DNA from: SIG622 sp045604705 | Lineage (GTDB): Bacteria > Bacillota > Clostridia > Oscillospirales > CAG-382 | Reading direction: 5' to 3' | DNA: 5,980 nucleotides | Assembly: GCA_045604705.1 (NCBI GenBank) | Contig: JAZUOO010000053.1 | Coordinates: forward strand, 1 to 5,980 | In this document: positions 1 through 5,973 of the stretch, piece after piece | How positions within the stretch are numbered: position 1 is the first letter of the stretch | How the letters are laid out: each line of letters opens with the position of its first letter | The notes under the pieces: generated by a model | Databases searched by the model: none | What the model was told of the DNA's origin: nothing | What the model saw: the letters and a program-made list of their open reading frames with translations, nothing else | Translations under genes and position numbers: made by a program

Positions 1-156
1 CAAAGATTGTGCATTATGCATTACGCATTATGCATTTTCAAAGATTGTGCATTATGCATTACGCATTATGCATTTTCAAAGATTGTGCATTATGCATTAC
101 GCATTATGCATTTTCAAAGATTGTGCATTATGCATTACGCATTATGCATTTTCAAA
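1..156. repeat. 38-bp tandem repeat array, four perfect copies
   Basis: Copies lie at 1-38, 39-76, 77-114 and 115-152 and are identical base for base. CAAA at 153-156 starts a fifth copy that breaks off. Each unit is a 10-bp linker (CAAAGATTGT) followed by four heptamers (GCATTAT, GCATTAC, GCATTAT, GCATTTT), so it is a repeat inside a repeat. The left end is cut by the window, so the true copy number is unknown. There are no variable spacers, so it is not a CRISPR. On the + strand the unit has no stop codon in any phase, which makes a 66-codon open frame at 7-207; its protein is only translated repeat and it overlaps the alaS start, so I do not call it a gene. The array occupies most of the visible upstream region of alaS. 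The same heptamer appears in reverse orientation after 5660. Confidence 0.97.
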
Positions 157-203
157 TCAAACGAAAACACATTTAGAAAGAAAATGAAAGGAAATAATCC
201 AAA

Positions 204-2825
204 ATGAAATGGACAGGACTCAATGATCTGAGAGAAGCATATCTCTCATTCTTTGAAAGCAAAGGACATCTTCGTCTTCCCAGCTTTCCCCTTATACCTC
301 ACAACGATAAATCACTTCTTCTCATAAATTCCGGCATGGCTCCCATGAAGCCCTACTTCCAGGGTACAGAGGAACCGCCGAGAAGACGTGTTACTACTTG
401 CCAGAAATGTATCAGAACTCCTGACCTTGAAAATGTAGGCAAGACGGCTCGTCATGGTACTTACTTTGAAATGCTGGGTAACTTCTCTTTCGGCGACTAC
501 TTTAAAAACGAAGCTATCCCGTGGGCTTGGGAGTTTCTGACAGAGACTCTTGAAATTCCCGCAGAGCTTCTCTGGCCGTCTGTTTACGAACAGGACGACG
601 AGGCTTATGCCCTCTGGCGTGATGTAATCGGCGTTCCCGAGGAAAGAATTGTAAAACTCGGCAAGGCTGACAACTTCTGGGAACACGGCTCGGGTCCTTG
701 CGGTCCTTGTTCGGAAATCTACTTTGACAGAGGCGAAAAGTACGGCTGCGGCAGCCCCGACTGTAAGCCCGGCTGTGAGTGCGACAGATACATGGAAATA
801 TGGAACAACGTATTCTCACAGTTTGACAACGACGGCAACGGAAACTATACGGAGCTCAGTCAAAAGAACATTGATACAGGTATGGGACTTGAAAGACTCG
901 CTTGTGTTATGCAGGGCGTTGACAATCTTTTTGAGGTTGATACCGTAAGAAAAATTCTTGATACCGTTTGTTCCTACTCAGGAAAGAGCTATGGTAAGGA
1001 ATACAAGGACGATGTTTCTATCCGTATCATTACAGACCATATCAGAAGTACATCCTTTATGATTTGCGACGGCGTTCTTCCTTCAAATGAGGGCAGAGGC
1101 TATGTTCTTCGTCGTCTTATAAGACGTGCTTGTCGTAACGGCAGACTTTTAGGTATTAACCGTGCGTTCCTCGCAGACCTTTGCGAGGTTGTTATCGGCG
1201 AAAACGAGGGTGCATATCCGGAGCTTCGTGAAAAGGCTGATTATATCAAGAAAATACTCTCCATTGAAGAAGCAAACTTCGATAAGACTATCGACAAGGG
1301 ACTTGAACTTCTCGCCGAGAACATCGCAAAGCTCGAAGCGAAGGGTAAAAAGGAGCTTCCCGGTGCGGATCTCTTTAAGCTCTACGATACATACGGATTC
1401 CCCGCTGACCTTGTAATTGAAATCCTTGAAGAAAAGGGCATGACCGCCAACACTGACGAATTTAAGGCTTGCATGGACGAGCAGAAAAAACTTGCCCGTG
1501 AGAGAATGAGAGATAACGGCGGCTGGAAAAAGGAAAATCTTGAAATTCTGAATGATATTGCAAAGACGGAATTTGATTATGCAAAAACGGAAATTGCAGC
1601 TAAGGTTATAGCTCTTGTTGTTGACGGCGAACTTTGTGACGCTGTTTCAGAGGGTGAATTTACCGCAATTCTTGATAAGACCGTATTCTACGGAGAGGGT
1701 GGCGGTCAGGTCGGCGACAGCGGTGAGCTTGTATTTGACGGCGGAAAGGCTGTTGTTACGGATACAAAGAAGGTTGACGGAAGATTTATGCACATCTGTA
1801 ACCTCGAAAACGGCATGATTAAGGTTGGTTCAGAGGTCTGTGCAAGGATTGATACCGAAAGACGTGAGGCTATAAGAAGAAACCACTCAAGTGTACATCT
1901 TCTTCAGGCGGCACTTAGAAGTGTTCTCGGCTCTCATGTTGAGCAGGCGGGCTCATATGTTGACGAAAAAATTGCCCGTTTCGATTTTAACCACTTTGAA
2001 GCTATGACCGCAGAGCAGGTAGCAACGGTTGAGGCTATTGTCAACAGCTACATTCTTGCAGGTGCGGAAATTGTGACCGTTGAAACGGATATTGAAACCG
2101 CAAAGTCCATGGGTGCAATGGCTCTGTTCGGTGAAAAGTACGGCGATACGGTAAGAGTTGTAAAGATGGGTGAATTTTCCACCGAACTCTGCGGCGGTAC
2201 ACATATGACAAACACGGCTAAGGCAGGACTTTTCAAGATTATCTCCGAGTCATCCGTTGCCGCAGGTGTCAGAAGAATTGAAGCTGTAACAGGTGAAAAC
2301 TTCGTAAACTATGTAAAGGCAGAAAAGGAGCTTATAGAAAACACCGCAAGAGCACTCAAAATTCAGAACGCCAACGAAATCTGTACAAAGGCAGAAGCGG
2401 CAATGGCTGAAATCAAGGAGTTAAAGAGTAAGATAGAAGCAATGAACAGCGAAATTGCCTCCATGAAGACAGGAACTCTTGAATCCGCTGCAAAGGAAAT
2501 AGGTGACTTCAAGGTCATTCTCGCAGAGCTTCCCGGCATGGGACAGAATGAGCTTCGTGCTGCAGGCGATATTCTTAAGGATAAGTATTCTAATGTTGTG
2601 GCACTTCTGGCATCGGCAGTTGACGGCAAGGTTGCACTTGTTGCTGTCTGCGGTAAAGACGCTGTTGCAAAGGGTGTGAATGCGGGTAAGCTTATAAAGC
2701 TTGCTGCAACAATCTGCGGCGGTGGCGGCGGCGGAAGACCTGATTCTGCAACGGCAGGAGGTAAGGATGCGGCGAAGATTTCCGAGGCTTTCAAGGCTGT
2801 TGAGGAAGAAATTAAGAACATATAA
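204..2825 (+). CDS. alaS: alanine--tRNA ligase (AlaRS)
   Basis: This cytoplasmic class II synthetase charges tRNA(Ala) with alanine and clears mischarged Ser/Gly-tRNA(Ala). At 873 residues it is full length for bacterial AlaRS. Visible domains in order: the catalytic core, with motif 2 around RHGTYFE (83-89), GSGPCGPCSEI (162-172) and motif 3 GMGLERL (226-232); the tRNA-recognition helical region, including DTYGFPADL (395-403); the editing domain, with FYGEGGGQVGD (495-505) and the zinc ligands H561, H565 (HSSVH), C663 and H667 (CGGTH); a helical, probably coiled-coil linker (about 704-756); and the C-Ala domain with its glycine-rich GGGGGGRPD at 839-847. All catalytic and editing motifs look intact. 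Residues 182-193 form a short insert with four cysteines. The ATG at 204 is chosen because it gives the normal AlaRS N-terminus (MKWTGLNDLREAYLSFF) and has AAAGGA at 187-192, 11 nt upstream. It stands alone; the next gene begins 147 bp downstream and is functionally unrelated. Confidence 0.99.
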   Translation: MKWTGLNDLREAYLSFFESKGHLRLPSFPLIPHNDKSLLLINSGMAPMKPYFQGTEEPPRRRVTTCQKCIRTPDLENVGKTARHGTYFEMLGNFSFGDYFKNEAIPWAWEFLTETLEIPAELLWPSVYEQDDEAYALWRDVIGVPEERIVKLGKADNFWEHGSGPCGPCSEIYFDRGEKYGCGSPDCKPGCECDRYMEIWNNVFSQFDNDGNGNYTELSQKNIDTGMGLERLACVMQGVDNLFEVDTVRKILDTVCSYSGKSYGKEYKDDVSIRIITDHIRSTSFMICDGVLPSNEGRGYVLRRLIRRACRNGRLLGINRAFLADLCEVVIGENEGAYPELREKADYIKKILSIEEANFDKTIDKGLELLAENIAKLEAKGKKELPGADLFKLYDTYGFPADLVIEILEEKGMTANTDEFKACMDEQKKLARERMRDNGGWKKENLEILNDIAKTEFDYAKTEIAAKVIALVVDGELCDAVSEGEFTAILDKTVFYGEGGGQVGDSGELVFDGGKAVVTDTKKVDGRFMHICNLENGMIKVGSEVCARIDTERREAIRRNHSSVHLLQAALRSVLGSHVEQAGSYVDEKIARFDFNHFEAMTAEQVATVEAIVNSYILAGAEIVTVETDIETAKSMGAMALFGEKYGDTVRVVKMGEFSTELCGGTHMTNTAKAGLFKIISESSVAAGVRRIEAVTGENFVNYVKAEKELIENTARALKIQNANEICTKAEAAMAEIKELKSKIEAMNSEIASMKTGTLESAAKEIGDFKVILAELPGMGQNELRAAGDILKDKYSNVVALLASAVDGKVALVAVCGKDAVAKGVNAGKLIKLAATICGGGGGGRPDSATAGGKDAAKISEAFKAVEEEIKNI

Positions 2826-2853
2826 TTTTGGAAAATAATGTGGTTCTCAAAAT
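2825..2853 (+). terminator. weak AT-rich hairpin after alaS
   Basis: ATTTTG (2825-2830) can pair with CAAAAT (2848-2853) across a 17-nt loop, and ATTTTTG follows. The stem has one G-C pair and the loop is long, so as an intrinsic terminator it is marginal. I saw no better terminator immediately after alaS. Confidence 0.2.
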
Positions 2854-2883
2854 ATTTTTGTGTGCATTGGAACATACAAACAC

Positions 2884-2907
2884 GTAGGGGCGGATATTAT
2901 CCGCCCG
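2884..2907. repeat. GTAGGG-type intergenic hairpin element
   Basis: GTAGGG is followed at once by a perfect 8-bp inverted repeat, GGGCGGAT (2888-2895) and ATCCGCCC (2899-2906), with a three-base ATT loop. No T-run follows on either strand, so it is not a standard intrinsic terminator, although it could still stall transcription or protect the alaS mRNA 3' end. A second element with the same layout but a different stem sequence lies at 5803-5828. That pairing, plus my recollection of similar GTAGGGGCGG hairpins between genes in gut Clostridia, suggests a dispersed repeat family. Confidence 0.7.
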
Positions 2908-2916
2908 TTCCCCCTA

Positions 2917-2922
2917 TATAAT
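2917..2922 (+). promoter_or_regulatory. candidate -10 box for the response regulator
   Basis: A perfect TATAAT stands 50 bp before the regulator start codon, which would put transcription start near 2929 and give a leader of about 45 nt. At 16-18 bp upstream the sequence falls inside the 2888-2906 hairpin and does not resemble TTGACA, so the promoter would have to work without a good -35 or with an activator. AT-rich gaps produce such hexamers by chance. Confidence 0.3.
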
Positions 2923-2923
2923 C

Positions 2924-2956
2924 ATATCAGTATTGATATATTTATTGACATATCAA
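2924..2956. promoter_or_regulatory. overlapping direct and inverted repeats before the regulator RBS
   Basis: Two 12-bp blocks sit head to tail at 2931-2942 (TATTGATATATT) and 2943-2954 (TATTGACATATC) and agree at 10 of 12 positions. The same stretch holds two perfect inverted repeats that share the middle arm: ATATCA (2924-2929) with TGATAT (2934-2939), and TTGATAT (2933-2939) with ATATCAA (2950-2956). The cluster lies between the candidate -10 box and the ribosome binding site (AAAGGAG, 2959-2965). OmpR/PhoB-family regulators usually bind direct repeats about one helical turn apart, so this is a reasonable place for autoregulation. That role is inference; the repeats are directly visible. 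Confidence 0.4.
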
Positions 2957-2972
2957 CGAAAGGAGCCAGACG

Positions 2973-3677
2973 ATGGAAACAACAAAGAAAATCCTCATAG
3001 TCGAGGACGAAAAAGACATCTCGGAAATTCTTTCATACAATATACGTCGCCAAGGTTACGATGTTGACACCGCTTTTGACGGTGAGACGGGTCTTGAAAA
3101 AGCACTAACCGGTGAGTTCGACCTGGTACTTCTTGACGTTATGCTGCCTAAAATGGACGGCTTTGAAATATGCAAAAGAATACGCGAAAAGCTGCAGACT
3201 CCCATTATTATTCTTACCGCACGCGAGGAAGAAAACGACAAAATCATGGGACTTGACCTTGGTGCGGACGACTATATGACAAAGCCCTTTAGTATAGGAG
3301 AGCTCTCGTCGAGAATAAAGGCTAACATCAGAAGATACTCGGGCGAGCTTAAAAAACTCGGCGAAAATGACGGTGACGGCTCGGTTATCAAGATAGGAGA
3401 TATTGTTATTGATACCGAAAATGTATCTGTGAGAAAAAACGGCAAGGAAATTGCACTGTCAAAAAAGGAGTACGATCTGCTTTGCTTCCTTGCAAAAAAC
3501 AGAGGTTCAAAATTTCCACAGGATAAGCTCCTTGAGTCGGTATGGGGCTTCGGCGGATATTATGATCTTAGAACCGTTGATGTTACCGTAAGAAGAATAA
3601 GACAGAAAATAGAGGACGATTCTTCAAATCCTAAGTACATTCTCAATATGCGATCGGTGGGATATTATATTCCTTAA
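2973..3677 (+). CDS. OmpR/PhoB-family two-component response regulator
   Basis: This 234-residue cytoplasmic transcription factor is activated by phosphorylation from its partner kinase. The receiver domain (about 5-120) shows the full active site: acidic pair E11-D12, phosphoacceptor D55 in LLDVMLP, T82 in ILTARE, and K104 in the MTKPF motif. A variable linker (about 121-137) leads to a winged-helix DNA-binding domain (about 138-234) with the recognition-helix region TVDVTVRRIRQKIE (201-214) and the closing hairpin SVGYYIP. Length and layout match WalR/PhoP-type regulators, but I cannot tell which from the sequence, so no symbol is given. The start is set by AAAGGAG at 2959-2965, 7 nt before ATG, the best ribosome site in the window. 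The cognate kinase follows on the same strand after a 132-bp gap, wider than usual for such pairs. A repeat cluster in its leader (2924-2956) may serve autoregulation. Confidence 0.96.
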   Translation: METTKKILIVEDEKDISEILSYNIRRQGYDVDTAFDGETGLEKALTGEFDLVLLDVMLPKMDGFEICKRIREKLQTPIIILTAREEENDKIMGLDLGADDYMTKPFSIGELSSRIKANIRRYSGELKKLGENDGDGSVIKIGDIVIDTENVSVRKNGKEIALSKKEYDLLCFLAKNRGSKFPQDKLLESVWGFGGYYDLRTVDVTVRRIRQKIEDDSSNPKYILNMRSVGYYIP

Positions 3678-3809
3678 TGGCAGTAAAACAACGATTGCAC
3701 GCCGTACCACGGTAATAAGGTGAACAAATCAATATCTTGCATTTTACGCAAGGTGTGATAATTGTATCTCATAATCGGAATAAATTATATAAGATAAAGG
3801 TCGTATAGC
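3678..3809 (+). other. 132-bp gap between regulator and kinase
   Basis: Regulator and kinase genes normally abut or overlap, so this spacer is notable. It contains a hairpin CTTGC (3736-3740) / GCAAG (3748-3752) with a 7-nt loop and no following T-run. It also holds an extended -10-like TG-T-GATAAT (3754-3762) without a good -35, and a weaker TTGTAT (3762-3767) / TATATA (3786-3791) pair with 18-bp spacing. AAAGG at 3796-3800 lies 9 nt before the kinase ATG and is its likely ribosome site. A second promoter for the kinase is possible but not shown. The regulator stop overlaps an ATG (TAATG, 3675-3679) that opens a 12-codon frame ending at 3715; nothing supports it being translated. Confidence 0.45.
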
Positions 3810-5621
3810 ATGAACAGAAACCTAAACTCAAAGCTGGTTCAGATATTCATTATCTTTATTATAAGTGTCATGATTGTTGTCGGGGTTATTCTTCTCAACA
3901 GCGTTTTTGACTTTTACAGAAATGATTTCGTGAAAAGAATGGACGATGGCTTTTTGCAGGAGAATATCCAAAAGGAGCTTTGTGCCAACCTTGAAAGTAC
4001 TAACCATGCAAAACAAAACAAAGAGCTTCTTTTGACTTATTCGGGAGTTTTTGGCTTCGGCAGCGACAGAAGCTTTTATATACTTGATATGAACGGTAAT
4101 GTGCTTGCTACAAACGCAGGCGACCGTTCGGACGAGCAACCGGAAAAAACTCTGAATATGCTCACTGCGATGAATGGTCAGACCGGTAAAAAACAGTCCC
4201 TCGGTGCGGATATTATGGATTATGCCTACTATCTTAAGTCCGGCGGGAATGAGTGTATAATATATATTACCGACAGTCTTTCGCAGATGAAAAACCTTAC
4301 CTGGATGATATTTTCCATCATCATACAGGCACTTCTCGTAGGTCTTATTATTGCGGTGATTTTGTCATTCTTCCTTGCTCAGGCAATTACCTCTCCGCTT
4401 GAAAAAATCACTGCCGGTACATTGAAAATATCCTCCGGTGACTATTCCCACAGGCTTGAAAATTCTTCAAAAGATGAGATCGGCGTCCTGACACGCAACT
4501 TCAATTCCATGGCACAGGTAATCGAAAATACCCTTGAGGCTGTAAACGGCGAGAAGGAAAAGCTCTCAAAAATTATCGGCTGTCTCGGCGACGGAGTTGC
4601 GGCATTTGACACCAACGGCGAGCTGATGTTCACAAATAAGTCCGCAAGAAAAATGCTCAACATCAAAAAAGAGGAAACGATAGACTTTGAATCCTTTACG
4701 GAAAAGCTGGATATTCCGATAACGCCTCAGTTCCTGAAATTATCCAAAAATATCAATATAAAAGAGCACAAAGTCAGCGCTTACACATCAAAGGAGACCA
4801 TTATTGACATAGAGTTTGCCACATTCGTCTATGACAAAAGCGAGACAGGCTATCTTGCGGTTGTACAGGACGTTACGGAAAAGGCACTTCTGGAAAAGTC
4901 AAGACGTGAGTTTATTGCAAATGTATCTCATGAGCTGCGTACCCCGTTGACAAGTATCAAGGGTGCAACGGAAACGGTAATGATGGACGATGAAATGCCG
5001 GAATCCATGCGCAGAAGATTTTTAGGTATTGTCATAAATGAGTCGGACAGAATGACACGAATAGTTAAAGACCTATTGGTTCTGTCGAGATTTGACAACA
5101 GAAAAATGACATGGCAGTCCAGGAGCTTCTCGGCGGGACTTATGATAAATCAGATCTGCACAGCCCTTAAAACAAGTGCTGAGCATAAAAATCATACTCT
5201 TGAATGTAAAGCCGATGAAAATAATCTCGGCACACTCAAAGCGGACAAGGAAAGGATTGAGCAGGTACTCACCAACATAATCGGCAACGCTATAAAGTAC
5301 ACACCCGAGGGCGGAAAAATAGTTGTCAGTGCCGAAAACTTTACGTCCAAGAAAAAAGAGCATCTCAAACCCGAAAAATTTATCAGAATTACGGTACAGG
5401 ACAGCGGTATCGGCATCCCGAAGGAGGATCTCCCTCGCCTTTTTGAAAGGTTCTACCGAGTTGACAAAGCAAGAACCTCCGATATGGGCGGTACAGGACT
5501 TGGTCTTTCCATCGCTAAGGAGATAGTGGAGGCTCACAGCGGAAACATCTTTGTGGAGTCTGAGGAAAACAAGGGAACGAAGGTGATTGTTGAGCTGCCG
5601 CTGGACACGGGAATTGAGTAG
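3810..5621 (+). CDS. membrane sensor histidine kinase (HAMP-PAS-HisKA-HATPase_c)
   Basis: This 603-residue kinase autophosphorylates on histidine and passes the phosphate to the regulator encoded just upstream. Order of parts: TM1 (about 8-30); an extracytoplasmic domain (about 31-163) whose SFYILDMNGNVLATN stretch resembles Cache/PAS-like sensor folds; TM2 (about 164-190); HAMP (about 191-243); a cytoplasmic PAS domain (about 252-355, beginning IIGCLGDGVAAFDTNGELMF); HisKA with H374 in VSHELRTPL, including the E375/T378 ExxT phosphatase motif; and HATPase_c with N-box N489/N493, G1 DSGIGIP (531-537), F-box FERFYR (545-550) and G2 GGTGLGLS (560-567). All boxes are intact, so it should be active. 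The architecture is that of WalK/PhoR-type kinases. The extracytoplasmic domain is too generic for me to name a ligand. The start has AAAGG 9 nt upstream and puts TM1 at the very N-terminus, as expected. The stop codon overlaps a heptamer repeat. Confidence 0.96.
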   Translation: MNRNLNSKLVQIFIIFIISVMIVVGVILLNSVFDFYRNDFVKRMDDGFLQENIQKELCANLESTNHAKQNKELLLTYSGVFGFGSDRSFYILDMNGNVLATNAGDRSDEQPEKTLNMLTAMNGQTGKKQSLGADIMDYAYYLKSGGNECIIYITDSLSQMKNLTWMIFSIIIQALLVGLIIAVILSFFLAQAITSPLEKITAGTLKISSGDYSHRLENSSKDEIGVLTRNFNSMAQVIENTLEAVNGEKEKLSKIIGCLGDGVAAFDTNGELMFTNKSARKMLNIKKEETIDFESFTEKLDIPITPQFLKLSKNINIKEHKVSAYTSKETIIDIEFATFVYDKSETGYLAVVQDVTEKALLEKSRREFIANVSHELRTPLTSIKGATETVMMDDEMPESMRRRFLGIVINESDRMTRIVKDLLVLSRFDNRKMTWQSRSFSAGLMINQICTALKTSAEHKNHTLECKADENNLGTLKADKERIEQVLTNIIGNAIKYTPEGGKIVVSAENFTSKKKEHLKPEKFIRITVQDSGIGIPKEDLPRLFERFYRVDKARTSDMGGTGLGLSIAKEIVEAHSGNIFVESEENKGTKVIVELPLDTGIE

Positions 5622-5641
5622 GATATAGGATTTAGGATTTA
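5621..5641. repeat. three GGATTTA-like heptamers at the kinase stop
   Basis: GGATATA (5621-5627), GGATTTA (5628-5634) and GGATTTA (5635-5641) follow head to tail; the first base is the G of the kinase TAG stop codon. This is a second 7-bp repeat unit in the window, unrelated in sequence to the GCATTAT family. With only three copies it may be a short slippage product. Confidence 0.75.
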
Positions 5642-5645
5642 GGGA

Positions 5646-5749
5646 AGGGTTTTGCTTCGCAATGCAGAATGCACAATGCATAATGCATAATGCATAATTT
5701 AGGTAAAAAGCTTCGCTTTTGATTTTATTGTATCGCACTGCGGTGCGAG
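5646..5749. repeat. composite hairpin/heptamer element, copy A
   Basis: Parts in order: a mini-hairpin TTGC-TTC-GCAA (5652-5662); five heptamers (AATGCAG, AATGCAC, then AATGCAT three times, 5661-5695); a hairpin AAAAGC-TTC-GCTTTT (5706-5720); and a hairpin TCGCAC-TGCG-GTGCGA (5733-5748). Copy B at 5832-5941 matches it almost throughout, in the same orientation. It has no coding capacity for a transposase, so if mobile it would be a non-autonomous, REP- or MITE-like element; that is inference. The second hairpin has a U-rich 3' arm followed by GATTTTATTG and could weakly terminate transcription of the kinase gene. Confidence 0.9.
5706..5730 (+). terminator. possible weak terminator after the kinase gene
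   Basis: The 6-bp stem AAAAGC/GCTTTT with a TTC loop (5706-5720) is followed by GATTTTATTG. The A-rich 5' arm and U-rich 3' arm resemble a bidirectional intrinsic terminator, but only two G-C pairs support the stem. It is part of composite element A and recurs in copy B at 5899-5913. Confidence 0.3.
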
Positions 5750-5802
5750 GGCAAATTTACATTTGATTTTAAATTACGCACCTACGAATTTGAATTATAT
5801 TT

Positions 5803-5828
5803 GTAGGGCACGACCTGTGTGTCGTGCC
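5803..5828. repeat. second GTAGGG-type hairpin element
   Basis: GTAGGG (5803-5808) overlaps the first arm of a perfect 8-bp inverted repeat, GGCACGAC (5807-5814) and GTCGTGCC (5821-5828), with a six-base loop. The layout matches the 2884-2907 element although the stem sequence differs. No T-run follows. The upstream CCTACGAAT (5781-5789) can pair with its 5' flank and would compete with the main stem only at G5807. Confidence 0.7.
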
Positions 5829-5831
5829 ATG

Positions 5832-5941
5832 AGGGTTTTGCTTCGCAATGCACAACGCACAATGCATAATGCATAATGCATAATGCATAATTTAGGTAAA
5901 AAGCTTCGCTTTTGAATTATTGTATCGCACTGCGGTGCGAG
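5832..5941. repeat. composite hairpin/heptamer element, copy B
   Basis: Same parts as copy A: mini-hairpin TTGC-TTC-GCAA (5838-5848), heptamers (AATGCAC, AACGCAC, then AATGCAT four times, 5847-5888), hairpin AAAAGC-TTC-GCTTTT (5899-5913) and hairpin TCGCAC-TGCG-GTGCGA (5925-5940). It has six heptamers against five in copy A and is one base shorter between the last two hairpins, which accounts for the 110 versus 104 bp lengths. All three hairpin stems are conserved exactly. Confidence 0.9.
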
Positions 5942-5973
5942 AAAATTGCAATAATCACAATCCGCACAATGCT

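Noticed and set aside
11..152. Promoters within each 38-bp repeat (TTGTGC with CATTAT or TATGCA)
   Set aside because: Hexamer matches are poor and the spacing is wrong; no unit offers a credible -35/-10 pair.
1..156. CRISPR array
   Set aside because: The units are contiguous and identical, including the 10-bp linker; there are no variable spacers and no cas gene.
7..207. 66-codon open frame on the + strand
   Set aside because: Its protein is translated 38-bp repeat in cycling phases, it overlaps the alaS start, and no ribosome site precedes it.
2363..2875. 170-codon open frame on the - strand
   Set aside because: It is antisense to the alaS C-terminal region; the proline run is the complement of the glycine-rich C-Ala motif.
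2888..2906. Strong intrinsic terminator for alaS
   Set aside because: The GC-rich stem is good, but no T-run follows on either strand.
2945..2950. TTGACA as a -35 box
   Set aside because: It lies only 23 bp before the regulator start codon, so its -10 would fall at or inside the coding start. It is better explained as part of the 12-bp direct repeat.
204..5621. A novel multi-gene system linking alaS with the two-component pair
   Set aside because: All three proteins have intact, standard family motifs. alaS is separated from the pair by 147 bp with repeat and promoter-like sequence, and nothing in the sequence ties their functions together.
5073..5738. 221-codon open frame on the - strand
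   Set aside because: Most of it is antisense to the HisKA/HATPase region of a clearly real kinase, and its N-terminus is translated heptamer repeat.
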